64,000 bases of DNA from Enterocloster bolteae (GTDB lineage: Bacteria > Bacillota > Clostridia > Lachnospirales > Lachnospiraceae). The stretch is taken from assembly GCF_002234575.2 (NCBI RefSeq), contig NZ_CP022464.2:434001-498000 (forward strand). The letters are read 5' to 3'. The first letter of the stretch is position 1. Each line of letters starts with the position of its first letter. Both the position numbers and the translations under genes were made by a program. Positions 17,720-26,753 of this stretch are shown one piece after another. The notes under the pieces are model-generated. The model was not told where the DNA came from. It saw only the letters and a list, made by a program, of their open reading frames with translations, and did not search any database.

Positions 17720-17748
17720 TTGACGAACATGGGGGAAACGCTTATACT
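17720..17748 (+). promoter_or_regulatory. Probable sigma-A promoter of metG
   Basis: TTGACG (17720-17725), 17-base spacer, TATACT (17743-17748), about 110 bases before the metG start. No T-box or S-box pattern was seen in the short leader. Confidence 0.6.
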
Positions 17749-17856
17749 TAAAACTATTAAAATAAGCGGATTGGGCGCTGCGGCCGCCGGAGCATTTTTA
17801 TGAACTGCTCTGCCCCGGCTCTTTGTTTCCGCTCAGAAAAAGAGGGAATTAATCAT

Positions 17857-19851
17857 ATGTGTCAGGATTGTAAAAAGCCATATTATATTACCACGGCCAT
17901 TGCCTATGCTTCCGGCAAGCCGCATATCGGCAATACCTATGAAATCATTCTGGCTGACAGCATAGCCAGATATAAGAGGGAGCAGGGATATGACGTGTTC
18001 TTCCAGACAGGTACGGACGAGCATGGACAGAAGATTGAAGAAAAGGCTGAGGCAGCAGGTGTTACTCCCCAGGAGTTCGTGGACAAGGCAGCTGCTGAGA
18101 TAAAGCGGATTTGGGATTTGATGAACACTTCCTATGATAAGTTTATCCGCACCACGGACCAGGACCATGAGGCCCAGGTGCAGAAGATTTTCAAGAAGCT
18201 TTACGACCAGGGCGATATCTATAAGGGATATTACGAGGGGCTGTACTGCACTCCCTGCGAGTCCTTTTTCACTGAGTCCCAGCTGGTGGACGGCAAGTGT
18301 CCGGACTGCGGACGCGAGGTAAAACCTGCCAAGGAGGAGGCGTATTTCTTCCGCATGAGCAAGTACGCTCCCAGGCTGATCGAGTATATCAATGAGCATC
18401 CGGAGTTCATCCAGCCCGTATCCAGGAAGAATGAGATGATGAACAACTTCCTTCTTCCGGGACTTCAGGATTTATGCGTGTCCAGGACCACCTTCAGCTG
18501 GGGCATCCCCGTTGATTTTGACCCGAAGCATGTGACCTATGTATGGCTGGATGCCCTGACCAACTATATCACCGGTATTGGTTATGATTGTGACGGCAGC
18601 AGTACAGACCAGTTTAAGAAGTACTGGCCCGCTGACCTTCATCTGATTGGCAAGGATATCATCCGATTCCACACCATCTACTGGCCCATTTTCCTGATGG
18701 CCCTGGATGTGCCCCTTCCCAAGCAGGTATTTGGCCATCCATGGCTGCTGCAGGGCGACGGTAAGATGAGCAAGTCCAAGGGCAACGTGCTCTACGCAGA
18801 TACCCTGGTGGATTTCTTTGGCGTGGACGCGGTGCGCTATTTCGTGCTTCATGAGATGCCGTTTGACAATGACGGCGTCATTTCCTGGGAGCTGATGGTG
18901 GAGCGCATGAACTCCGACCTGGCTAATATACTGGGCAACCTGGTAAACCGCACCATCTCCATGAGCAACAAGTATTTTGACGGCGTGGTCTGTGACAAGG
19001 GTGTCTGCGGGGAAGCGGACGAGGATCTTAAGAAGGTAGTGCTGGAGGAAGTGAAGAAGGCTGATGCCAAGATGGAGCAGTTGCGTGTGGCAGACGCCAT
19101 GACGGAAATCTTTAATATCTTCAGAAGATGCAACAAGTATATTGATGAGACAACACCCTGGACACTGGCCAAGGATGAGAGCCAGAAGGACAGGCTTGCC
19201 ACCGTGCTCTATAACCTGACAGAGGCCATTGCCATCGGAGCATCCCTTCTGTACTCCTTTATGCCGGAGACAGCTGAAAAGATCCTGGCACAGATTCATA
19301 CGGGCAAGCGTGAACTGTTCCAGATGGATGCCTTTGGATTATATCCAAACGGACAAAAGGTGACGGATAAGCCGGAGATTCTCTTTGCCCGCATGGACAT
19401 CAAGGAAGTGCTGGAGAAGGTGGAAGCCATGCATGGGGCTGAGGCAGCAGACCAAAAACAGGCAGGCGGCCAGGACGGATCCTCTGATAATGCAGAGGAC
19501 AGCGGCATTGACCTGGAGGCCAAGCCGGAGATAACCTATGATGATTTTGCGAAGCTTCAGTTCCAGGTGGGGGAAATCATCAAGTGCGAGGCAGTTCCCA
19601 AATCCAAGAAGCTCCTTTGCTCCCAGGTAAAGATTGGAAGCCAGGTGCGTCAGATTTTAAGCGGCATTAAGGCTTACTACTCTCCAGAAGAGATGGTGGG
19701 CAAAAAAGTTATGGTAGTGACCAACTTAAAGCCGGCCAAGCTGGCAGGCATGGTGTCTGAGGGTATGATTCTCTGCGCAGAGGACGCAGAGGGCAGCCTG
19801 GCACTTATGACGCCGGAGAAAAGTATGCCGGCAGGAGCCGAAATCTGCTGA
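17857..19851 (+). CDS. metG: Methionine--tRNA ligase (MetRS) with C-terminal tRNA-binding domain
   Basis: Charges tRNA-Met, 664 residues. It shows the class I HIGH-like motif PHIGN near the N-terminus, the zinc knuckle CTPCESFF...CPDCGR (about residues 128-147) and the KMSKSKGN motif (about residue 304). After an acidic linker there is a C-terminal Trbp111-type OB-fold domain (from about residue 560: FAKLQFQVGEI and VTNLKPAKLAGMVSEGM). ATG 17857 is chosen because AGAGGGA lies 10 bases upstream; an upstream ATG at 17800 would add residues outside the conserved domain. Confidence 0.96.
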   Translation: MCQDCKKPYYITTAIAYASGKPHIGNTYEIILADSIARYKREQGYDVFFQTGTDEHGQKIEEKAEAAGVTPQEFVDKAAAEIKRIWDLMNTSYDKFIRTTDQDHEAQVQKIFKKLYDQGDIYKGYYEGLYCTPCESFFTESQLVDGKCPDCGREVKPAKEEAYFFRMSKYAPRLIEYINEHPEFIQPVSRKNEMMNNFLLPGLQDLCVSRTTFSWGIPVDFDPKHVTYVWLDALTNYITGIGYDCDGSSTDQFKKYWPADLHLIGKDIIRFHTIYWPIFLMALDVPLPKQVFGHPWLLQGDGKMSKSKGNVLYADTLVDFFGVDAVRYFVLHEMPFDNDGVISWELMVERMNSDLANILGNLVNRTISMSNKYFDGVVCDKGVCGEADEDLKKVVLEEVKKADAKMEQLRVADAMTEIFNIFRRCNKYIDETTPWTLAKDESQKDRLATVLYNLTEAIAIGASLLYSFMPETAEKILAQIHTGKRELFQMDAFGLYPNGQKVTDKPEILFARMDIKEVLEKVEAMHGAEAADQKQAGGQDGSSDNAEDSGIDLEAKPEITYDDFAKLQFQVGEIIKCEAVPKSKKLLCSQVKIGSQVRQILSGIKAYYSPEEMVGKKVMVVTNLKPAKLAGMVSEGMILCAEDAEGSLALMTPEKSMPAGAEIC

Positions 19852-19943
19852 TGGTTCGGTTAGCTGTGAGACATTAAAAAGAATATGATGAATACCGGAC
19901 AGGAACCGTGGAAAGCGTGTGCTTTTTATGGCTGCCCGGAAGG

Positions 19944-19977
19944 CAGGAGCGGGCGGTGATGACCTGCTCCTGTTTTT
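19944..19977 (+). terminator. Terminator after metG
   Basis: A 7-bp perfect stem CAGGAGC/GCTCCTG (19944-19950 with 19966-19972) is followed by five T residues. It lies 93 bases beyond the metG stop. Confidence 0.7.
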
Positions 19978-20021
19978 AAATCAGGCGTATTTTGCATGAT
20001 TAACTGGAAATGGAGGGGATT

Positions 20022-21371
20022 ATGAGGATACTGAGCATAACAGCCCAGAAACCCCACAGCACGGGGAGCGGTGTTTATCTTACCGGCCTGGTAAAGGGTT
20101 TTGCCGCACTGGGGCATGAACAGGCCGTGGTGGCAGGGGTCTATGAGGAGGACGAGATGCATTTTCCCGAAGGGACCCGGGTCTATCCGGTATATTACAA
20201 AACAGAAAGCCTGCCCTTTCCCATCGCGGGTATGTCGGATGAGATGCCTTATGAGAGCACCATATACAGCCGGATGACAGAGGATATGGTGGACGTATTC
20301 AAAAGGGCATTTCTGGAGAAAACAAGGGAGGCAGTGGAATGCTTCCGGCCGGATTTGATTCTGTGCCATCATCTGTATCTGCTTACGGCAGTGGTGCGGG
20401 AGGCATTTCCCCAATATAAAACAGCAGCCATATGCCATGGCACAGGCCTGCGCCAGGTAAAGAAGAACAGCCTTGAACGGGACTATATTCTGGCTCACAT
20501 AAAGGAATTGGATAAGGTGTTCTGCCTTCACAGGGAACAGAGGGAAGAAATCAGCCGGATATACGGCGTGCCGGGAGAGCGGCTGGAAGTGATTGGAAGC
20601 GGATTTGATGATTCCATTTTCCGCTATATGCCGGTTCAAAAGGAGAATGGGGTCAAGCGGCTGATTTACGCCGGAAAGCTGTCTGAGAAGAAAGGTGTCA
20701 TGAGTCTGCTGCGGAGCCTTACGTATCTGGAACAGCTGCAAAGAAAGGATGGGGAGCAGCAAGGACAGGGCATAGGACAGCCCGCGGCTCCTATGAAAAT
20801 AGAGGTATGGCTGGCCGGGGGATATGGAAACCAGCTGGAGTATGAAACCATTAAGAAGCTGGCGGACCAGTCCCCTTACCCGGTGAAATTCCTTGGAAGG
20901 CTGGACCAGCCCCAGCTGGCAGAACGGATGAATCAGGCGGATGTTTTCGTGCTCCCGTCCTTTTACGAGGGTCTGCCTCTTGTGGTGATAGAGGCTCTGG
21001 CCTGCGGTCTGCAGGTGGTCTGCACAGACTTGCCGGGGGTCAGGCCCTGGCTGGAGGAAAATATCGGAACATGTGCCGTGAAATTTGTGCCCCTGCCAGC
21101 CATTGTAAATGCGGATGAGCCAGTTGAACAGGAGCTTCCGCAGTTTGAACGGCGCCTGGCTGAGGCGATAGCTGAAAGCCTGGGAGCGGATGGCAGCAGG
21201 CAGGGAGTGGATAGCAGCAGGCAGGGACCGGATAGCAGGCCGCCGGAAACACCGGGCGGAGAAAGTTTGGCCGCAGCGGGTCCGTCCATAGCATCCCCGC
21301 TGCCTGATTTGAGCCGCATATCCTGGACAGGCATAAGCAAAAAGATATTAGAATCCTGCAATCTTATATAA
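20022..21371 (+). CDS. Glycosyltransferase, GT4 family (GT-B fold)
   Basis: A 449-residue GT-B glycosyltransferase. The N-terminal domain begins MRILSITAQKPHSTGSG with a glycine-rich loop. The C-terminal nucleotide-sugar domain has LIYAGKLSEKKGVMSLL and the GT4 hallmark FVLPSFYEGLPLVVIEALACG, whose E-x7-E pattern binds the donor sugar nucleotide. ATG 20022 is chosen because GGAGGGG sits in front of it. The last 60 residues include a low-complexity Asp/Ser/Arg segment with a repeated GxDSSRQG unit (about residues 389-404). Acceptor and pathway unknown; it stands alone. Confidence 0.85.
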   Translation: MRILSITAQKPHSTGSGVYLTGLVKGFAALGHEQAVVAGVYEEDEMHFPEGTRVYPVYYKTESLPFPIAGMSDEMPYESTIYSRMTEDMVDVFKRAFLEKTREAVECFRPDLILCHHLYLLTAVVREAFPQYKTAAICHGTGLRQVKKNSLERDYILAHIKELDKVFCLHREQREEISRIYGVPGERLEVIGSGFDDSIFRYMPVQKENGVKRLIYAGKLSEKKGVMSLLRSLTYLEQLQRKDGEQQGQGIGQPAAPMKIEVWLAGGYGNQLEYETIKKLADQSPYPVKFLGRLDQPQLAERMNQADVFVLPSFYEGLPLVVIEALACGLQVVCTDLPGVRPWLEENIGTCAVKFVPLPAIVNADEPVEQELPQFERRLAEAIAESLGADGSRQGVDSSRQGPDSRPPETPGGESLAAAGPSIASPLPDLSRISWTGISKKILESCNLI

Positions 21372-21446
21372 ATCCCCCAAAATCTGGATGAAAATGGGAG
21401 AACCATACCCTGTTTCCTGGAAAAATCGACCTAAAGTGGGAGAAAC

Positions 21447-21475
21447 TTGCAATTTTCGCCATTTTGGAGTATGAT
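21447..21475 (+). promoter_or_regulatory. Probable promoter of the TraX-like gene
   Basis: TTGCAA (21447-21452), 17-base spacer, TATGAT (21470-21475). The TTG at 21464 lies inside it, which argues for the downstream ATG 21527 as the true start. Confidence 0.55.
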
Positions 21476-21526
21476 GAAAGGAAATTAAAACATGAGGGGG
21501 CTATAAAGCCCGAAAGAGGGTACGAT

Positions 21527-22300
21527 ATGGGTAGAGGACGCAGCCGCGGGCCATACGGCGGCCGCCGACAGGGGCTTACGGGAAACCAGCTGAAGATTCT
21601 GGGAATTGTGGCAATTCTAATTGATAATATAGGAGCAGTGGTGATTCAGGGAGGGATTCTTCATGGAACAGACAGTGCTCTTTATCATGCAGTGCTGCTG
21701 ACGCCTTCCGGGCATTACTGGGTGATAGCAGGACAGGTCTGCCGTTATGTGGGGAGACTGGGGTTTCCTATCCTGGCATATCTCACGGCAGAGGAATTTG
21801 TGCGCACCAGGGACCGCCGGTGGTACGCCGTCAGGATGCTCCTGTTTGCCCTGTTGTCTGAAGTGCCCTTTGATTTGGCTGTGTACCATACCATGTATTA
21901 TCCCCACTATCAGAATATGATGTTTACCCTGTTTGCCGGGGTGCTGGTTATGGCTGTCATGGAGTCCACCCAGAATCCGTGTTTGAAGGCAGGGGCTCTG
22001 GCAGCGGGATGCGCGCTGTCTTGGGTGCTGCAGTTTGATTATAATGTGGTGGGAGTCCTGTTCATAGCTGCCATGTACTGGTTCCGCCGCAGTGATACGG
22101 CCCAGGTGGTTGCGGGAGTGGCAATCTGCGCAGTGGAGAGCATCAGCTGCTATTGTGTGTCAGCCTTGTCTTTTGCGCCTATTGTATTGTATAATGGAAG
22201 GCGGGGGGCATTTCAGCTTAAATATATGTTCTACGTGTTTTACCCGGTACATTTTCTGGTGCTGTACGGTGTGAGCATGTGGATTGCAAAAGGAGTTTAA
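21527..22300 (+). CDS. TraX family membrane protein
   Basis: A 257-residue polytopic membrane protein of the TraX family. TraX of the F plasmid is linked to N-acetylation of pilin; the chromosomal clostridial members have no assigned role. The family pattern GLTGNQLKILGIVAILIDNIG begins at about residue 15, after a basic Gly/Arg-rich tail. FPILAYLTAEEFVRTRDRRWYAVRML and SEVPFDLA follow, with about seven membrane segments in all. ATG 21527 is supported by AGAGGG 6 bases upstream. tatD follows after 4 bases. Confidence 0.82.
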   Translation: MGRGRSRGPYGGRRQGLTGNQLKILGIVAILIDNIGAVVIQGGILHGTDSALYHAVLLTPSGHYWVIAGQVCRYVGRLGFPILAYLTAEEFVRTRDRRWYAVRMLLFALLSEVPFDLAVYHTMYYPHYQNMMFTLFAGVLVMAVMESTQNPCLKAGALAAGCALSWVLQFDYNVVGVLFIAAMYWFRRSDTAQVVAGVAICAVESISCYCVSALSFAPIVLYNGRRGAFQLKYMFYVFYPVHFLVLYGVSMWIAKGV

Positions 22301-22304
22301 AATC

Positions 22305-23069
22305 ATGATATTTGACACACATGCCCATTATGATGATGAGGCATTTGACGGGGACCGGCCGGAACTTCTGGGACGTTTGAAAGAAGCCGGGGTCGGTGCG
22401 GTTATGAATGTAGCTGCCAGCCTGGGGAGCTGCCGAAGTACCCTGAAGCTGGCCGAAGCCTATGACTGGATATACGGGGCCATGGGAGTCCATCCCAGTG
22501 AGACAGGGGAGCTGGACCAGGAGGGCCTACAGTGGATTAAGGAACAGTGTGGCCGCCGGAAGATAAAGGCCGTGGGCGAAATCGGCCTGGATTACTACTG
22601 GGAGGAACCGGCCCACGATATACAGAAAAAATGGTTTGAGGCACAGATGGATTTGGCCAGGCAGGTTAAGCTTCCAGTCATCATCCACAGCAGGGATGCC
22701 GCAAAGGATACCCTGGATATGATGAAGGCGGCTAAGGCCGGGGATATCGGAGGCGTCGTCCACTGCTTTTCCTACACCAGGGAAATGGCCAGGGAGTACC
22801 TGAACATGGGATTTTTCCTTGGAATCGGAGGCGTCCTTACCTTCAACAATGCAAGGAAGCTGAAAGAGGTGGTGGAGTATATACCTCTGGAGTCCATTGT
22901 ATTGGAGACAGACTGTCCCTATCTGGCGCCGGTCCCCAACCGCGGAAAGAGAAACTCATCCCTCAATCTTCCCTATGTGGTGGAGGCTGTCAGCCAGCTT
23001 AAGGGAGTGGACCCGGAAACCGTTGTGAAGGTGACCTGGGAAAATGGAAAAAGGCTCTACCGGCTGTAG
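22305..23069 (+). CDS. tatD: TatD family metal-dependent hydrolase / DNase
   Basis: A 254-residue TIM-barrel hydrolase. Metal ligands are visible in DTHAHYDD (HxH, residues 4-11), GEIGLDYY, HSRDA, the HCFSY strand and ETDCPYLAP. TatD proteins are 3'-5' exonucleases or deoxyribonucleases that help DNA repair and turnover. I chose ATG 22305, which has AAAGGAG about 10 bases upstream; that site lies within the last codons of the TraX-like gene, so the two are coupled. A terminator follows. Confidence 0.9.
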   Translation: MIFDTHAHYDDEAFDGDRPELLGRLKEAGVGAVMNVAASLGSCRSTLKLAEAYDWIYGAMGVHPSETGELDQEGLQWIKEQCGRRKIKAVGEIGLDYYWEEPAHDIQKKWFEAQMDLARQVKLPVIIHSRDAAKDTLDMMKAAKAGDIGGVVHCFSYTREMAREYLNMGFFLGIGGVLTFNNARKLKEVVEYIPLESIVLETDCPYLAPVPNRGKRNSSLNLPYVVEAVSQLKGVDPETVVKVTWENGKRLYRL

Positions 23070-23109
23070 GCAGCCCGGTTATGGGAAACAGAGTTGACAA
23101 ATAGACAAA

Positions 23110-23146
23110 AAGCGCTGTAGTGTACGATATACAGCGCTTCTTTTTT
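23110..23146 (+). terminator. Terminator after tatD
   Basis: A perfect 10-bp stem AAGCGCTGTA/TACAGCGCTT (23110-23119 with 23130-23139) is followed by C and six T residues. Confidence 0.88.
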
Positions 23147-23167
23147 GACTGTTCTTTTGCCCAGGCA

Positions 23168-23196
23168 TTGACTTTTGGACGGGAATCCATTACTCT
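23168..23196 (+). promoter_or_regulatory. Probable promoter of rsmA
   Basis: TTGACT (23168-23173), 17-base spacer, TACTCT (23191-23196), about 45 bases upstream of the rsmA start. The -10 box is a weak match. Confidence 0.45.
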
Positions 23197-23240
23197 TAAA
23201 AGAGGGCCGAATCCGGTCCGCAGAAAGGAAATTATAATAC

Positions 23241-24119
23241 ATGGCGACTTTGGGTAATCCGAAAAATACCATTGAAATCATACAGAAATATCAGTTTGCA
23301 TTCCAAAAAAAATTTGGTCAGAATTTTCTCATAGATACCCACGTGCTGGACAAAATCATAAGTGCCGCAGGGATTACCGGGGATGACTGCGTGCTGGAAA
23401 TAGGACCGGGAATCGGAACCATGACCCAGTACCTGGCGGAGCATGCAGGAAAAGTGGTTGCAGTGGAGATTGACACCAATCTTCTGCCCATACTGGACGA
23501 GACATTAAAGGGCTATTCCAATGTGACGGTTATCAACAGTGATATCCTGAAATTAGACATGAACCAGCTGGTGGACGAGTATAATGATGGAAGGCCTATC
23601 AAGGTGGTGGCCAACCTCCCATATTACATCACCACGCCCATTATCATGGGATTGTTTGAGAGCAATGTGCCCATTGACAATATCACTGTTATGGTGCAGA
23701 AGGAGGTGGCGGACCGGATGCAGGTGGGACCCGGCTCCAAGGACTACGGCGCCTTGTCCCTGGCAGTGCAGTACTATGCAAAGCCTTATATCGTGGCAAA
23801 TGTACCGCCCAACTGCTTTATTCCACGCCCCAATGTGGGATCCGCGGTTATCCGCCTGACAAGGTATAAGGAACCGCCGGTACAGGTGGACGAGCCAGGT
23901 GTCATGTTCCGGCTTATAAGGGCCTCGTTTAATCAGCGCAGGAAGACGCTGCAGAACGGATTAAATAACTCGCCGGAGGTTCCGTATACAAAGGAGCAGA
24001 TAGCGGTTGCCATTGAGAGCCTTGGTGTTCCTGCTTCTGTCAGGGGGGAAGCATTGACGCTGGAGCAGTTCGCCGGCTTGTCCAATTATTTTACCCGCAC
24101 AGCGGGAAATGGGGTTTAA
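23241..24119 (+). CDS. rsmA: 16S rRNA dimethyladenosine transferase RsmA (KsgA)
   Basis: Methylates two adjacent adenines in the 3' hairpin of 16S rRNA during small-subunit maturation; loss gives kasugamycin resistance. The 292 residues include FGQNFLID, the SAM-binding VLEIGPGIGTMT (about residue 53 on) and the catalytic NLPYYITTPI (about residue 125), all intact. The C-terminal domain carries FNQRRKTLQNGL. The start at ATG 23241 is behind an AAAGGAA site. Length is normal. Confidence 0.95.
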   Translation: MATLGNPKNTIEIIQKYQFAFQKKFGQNFLIDTHVLDKIISAAGITGDDCVLEIGPGIGTMTQYLAEHAGKVVAVEIDTNLLPILDETLKGYSNVTVINSDILKLDMNQLVDEYNDGRPIKVVANLPYYITTPIIMGLFESNVPIDNITVMVQKEVADRMQVGPGSKDYGALSLAVQYYAKPYIVANVPPNCFIPRPNVGSAVIRLTRYKEPPVQVDEPGVMFRLIRASFNQRRKTLQNGLNNSPEVPYTKEQIAVAIESLGVPASVRGEALTLEQFAGLSNYFTRTAGNGV

Positions 24120-24256
24120 GGTTCGCAATATGATGCCAGGAATACAAAAACGGGGTCCGTGGTGTATTTCACGGGGATAAAGGGGAATAATCCTGGAAGG
24201 ACAATTATCTGAATCATCAGAGAAATTATATATAAAACAGAAAGGAAGGTAAGTCG

Positions 24257-26041
24257 ATGAACAAAAAAGTGGGTAAAATCCTGACAGCTGCGGCAGCAGG
24301 AGCAGCAGTGGGCGTGGCAGTGAAGAAGCTGCAGGACAGCCGGAAGGAAAAGGAAGATGAGAGGATTGCCGCCATTGAGGAAGCGGTGATGAATAACCGG
24401 GATTATGGCGACAGGAAAGCTTATCTGGTAGGCGGAGGCCTGGCCACCCTGGCTGCCGCCGCGTATCTGATCCGGGACTGCAGGTTCCCTGCCAACCAGA
24501 TAACGGTTTACGAGGGCATGCACATACTTGGGGGAAGCAATGACGGTATCGGTACGCCGGAGCAGGGCTTTGTATGCCGCGGCGGACGTATGCTCAATGA
24601 GGAGACCTATGAGAACTTCTGGGAGCTTTTTGGTTCCATTCCATCCCTGCGCCAGCCCGGACGCAGCGTTACGGAAGAAATTCTGGAGTTTGACCATGCC
24701 CATCCTACCTGCGCCAAGGCAAGGCTGGTGGATAAGGACGGCAACATTCTGGATGTGAAATCCATGGGATTTAACCAGGCTGACCGGATGGCCCTTCTGA
24801 AGCTGCTGATGACAGATGAGAAAAAGCTGGACAACCTGACCATCCAGGACTGGTTTAAGGAAACACCCCATATATTCGAGACCAATTTCTGGTATATGTG
24901 GCAGACCACCTTTGCATTCCAGAAATACAGCAGCCTGTTTGAGTTCAGACGGTATATGAACCGCATGATTTTTGAGTTCAGCCGTATCGAAACCCTGGAG
25001 GGAGTTACCAGAACTCCGTTAAACCAGTACGACAGCGTGATTCGTCCTCTGGAGACTTATCTGAGGAAGGCCGGAGTCAACTTCCGTGAGAACTGCGAAG
25101 TGACAGATATAGATTTTGCGGACGGACCCGGAATTACGGTAAAGACCCTGTATCTGAAAAAGAAGGTGGAGAGCACAGATGACTCAGGTGAGGAATCAGA
25201 CGCTCCGGCCGGTCCTTCCTATGTGACGGAGGAGGTCCAGCTAAATAAGAGCGATATCTGTATCATGACCAATGCGTGCATGACGGACAGCGCTACCCTG
25301 GGAAGCCTTTACAAACCCGCGCCCGCGCCTGAGAAGAAGCCGATCAGCGGTGAACTCTGGGCCAAGGTGGCCGGAAAGAAGCCGGGTCTGGGAAATCCGG
25401 AGCCATTCTTTACCAAGCCTGAGGAGACAAACTGGCTCAGCTTTACTGTTACCTGCAAAGGCGATGATATTTTAAAGACCATTGAGAATTTTACCGGCAA
25501 TGTACCTGGCAGCGGCGCTCTGATGACCTTTAAGGATTCCAGCTGGCTTATGAGCAGCGTGGTTGCGGCTCAGCCTCATTTTGTGAACCAGCCCGCCGAC
25601 CAGACCATTTTCTGGGGATATGGACTGCATACAGAGGCCATTGGCGATTATGTAAAGAAGCCTATGAAGGATTGTACCGGCCAGGAGCTGTTAAATGAAT
25701 ATCTCCATCATCTTCATATTCCGGAGGACAGGATTGCGGAACTGATGAAGACGGTTATCAATGTGATTCCCTGCTATATGCCTTATGTGGATGCACAGTT
25801 TGAGCCGCGCAAGATGAGCGACAGGCCGCCGGTGATTCCGGCAGGTTCCACCAACTTTGCAATGGTGAGCCAGTTTGTGGAGATTCCGGAGGACATGGTA
25901 TTTACTGAGGAATATTCGGTACGCGCTGCGCGCATTGCAGTTTACGGCCTTTTGGATGTAAAGAAAAAGATTTGCCCGGTGACGCCTTACAACAGGCAGC
26001 CTAAGATTCTTTTGAAGGCGCTTAAGAAATCATATCTGTAG
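24257..26041 (+). CDS. ohyA: Oleate hydratase (fatty-acid double-bond hydratase, MCRA family)
   Basis: An FAD-dependent enzyme that adds water to cis-9 unsaturated fatty acids, giving 10-hydroxy acids; in gut bacteria it detoxifies host and dietary fatty acids. The 594 residues include the FAD-binding AYLVGGGLATLAAAAYLI (about residues 55-72), YEGMHILGGSNDG and RGGRMLNEETYENFW, and MCRA family signatures to the C-terminus. The first 50 residues are unusual: an Ala-rich hydrophobic stretch (LTAAAAGAAVGVAV), then a charged helix, which may tether it to the membrane. ATG 24257 is preceded by GAAAGGAAGG. It stands alone. The 137-base gap before it holds an imperfect 5-bp hairpin (CCGTG/CACGG) and a TCTGA-ATCA-TCAGA dyad. 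Confidence 0.93.
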   Translation: MNKKVGKILTAAAAGAAVGVAVKKLQDSRKEKEDERIAAIEEAVMNNRDYGDRKAYLVGGGLATLAAAAYLIRDCRFPANQITVYEGMHILGGSNDGIGTPEQGFVCRGGRMLNEETYENFWELFGSIPSLRQPGRSVTEEILEFDHAHPTCAKARLVDKDGNILDVKSMGFNQADRMALLKLLMTDEKKLDNLTIQDWFKETPHIFETNFWYMWQTTFAFQKYSSLFEFRRYMNRMIFEFSRIETLEGVTRTPLNQYDSVIRPLETYLRKAGVNFRENCEVTDIDFADGPGITVKTLYLKKKVESTDDSGEESDAPAGPSYVTEEVQLNKSDICIMTNACMTDSATLGSLYKPAPAPEKKPISGELWAKVAGKKPGLGNPEPFFTKPEETNWLSFTVTCKGDDILKTIENFTGNVPGSGALMTFKDSSWLMSSVVAAQPHFVNQPADQTIFWGYGLHTEAIGDYVKKPMKDCTGQELLNEYLHHLHIPEDRIAELMKTVINVIPCYMPYVDAQFEPRKMSDRPPVIPAGSTNFAMVSQFVEIPEDMVFTEEYSVRAARIAVYGLLDVKKKICPVTPYNRQPKILLKALKKSYL

Positions 26042-26144
26042 CGGGGCATATCCATCATATGATTAAATATCGGGCCGGCAGAAGCCGGCCCGGACTTTTG
26101 CAATACATACAGGCGGAGTACATACAGGATAGGAGACAATACCA

Positions 26145-26543
26145 ATGATATTTATAGGAGGAATCAGTCAGGGGCAGAAAATACTGGATTATGTAAAGAC
26201 TGTCATATGTGACCGGTGCGGCGGATACGGGCGATACCAGGTTTACATGACCTATATGTATTTCAGCTTTTTCTTTATTCCCCTGTTCAAGTGGAATAAG
26301 AGATTTTATGTAAAAATGTCCTGCTGTGATGCTGTCTATGAGCTGGACCCGGAGATGGGAAAGGCGCTGCTTCACGGCCAGCAGGCAGATATAAAAAGTT
26401 CCGACCTGACGTTGGTTCAGGAGGGGCGCCGCAGGGGCTATTACGACAGCGGAACCTATAAGACCTGGAAAAAATGCGGAAATTGCGGATATGAGACAGA
26501 AGAGGATTTTGAGTATTGTCCTAAATGCGGCAGGAGACTGTGA
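26145..26543 (+). CDS. Small zinc-ribbon protein
   Basis: A 132-residue protein of unknown function with two metal-binding cysteine clusters: CDRCGGYGRY near residue 22 and a typical zinc ribbon CGNCGYETEEDFEYCPKCGRRL at the C-terminus. An aromatic hydrophobic stretch (YMTYMYFSFFFIPLFKW) at about residues 35-51 may be a short membrane-associated segment. This layout is common in clostridial zinc-ribbon proteins that precede or follow membrane proteins. The start at 26145 follows a weak ribosome site (AGGAGA). No partner gene is evident. Confidence 0.7.
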   Translation: MIFIGGISQGQKILDYVKTVICDRCGGYGRYQVYMTYMYFSFFFIPLFKWNKRFYVKMSCCDAVYELDPEMGKALLHGQQADIKSSDLTLVQEGRRRGYYDSGTYKTWKKCGNCGYETEEDFEYCPKCGRRL

Positions 26544-26708
26544 CGGACAGCGGTGCGCAGACGGCAGCAGGAGAGAAATCAGCAGCCCCTGCTGATATGA
26601 GACCGAACCAAGAATTTTTCTAAACTTCAACCTAGCCATGGCTCTTCTGGTATAGTATAATGGAATCAGCCTTTACGGGCATCTGATATTTGGAGAGGTG
26701 TCGGATGC

Positions 26709-26731
26709 TGCAATGGTTAGCAGCCATTGCA
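26709..26731. promoter_or_regulatory. Perfect 8-bp inverted repeat in front of the coiled-coil gene
   Basis: TGCAATGG and CCATTGCA, 7 bases apart, end 22 bases before the coiled-coil start codon. A TATAAT at 26656-26661 upstream could be the -10 box, though no good -35 box is seen. The dyad could be an operator or an mRNA hairpin close to the ribosome site. Confidence 0.45.
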
Positions 26732-26753
26732 TAAGAGAAAGGATGGGAAAATC

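Noticed and set aside
18472..19299. A 275-codon minus-strand frame inside metG
   Set aside because: It lies entirely opposite the conserved synthetase sequence and shows no domain pattern.
23093..23125. A TTGACA at about 23093 as an rsmA promoter
   Set aside because: The matching -10 position falls inside the tatD terminator stem; the TTGACT/TACTCT pair at 23168-23196 is better placed.
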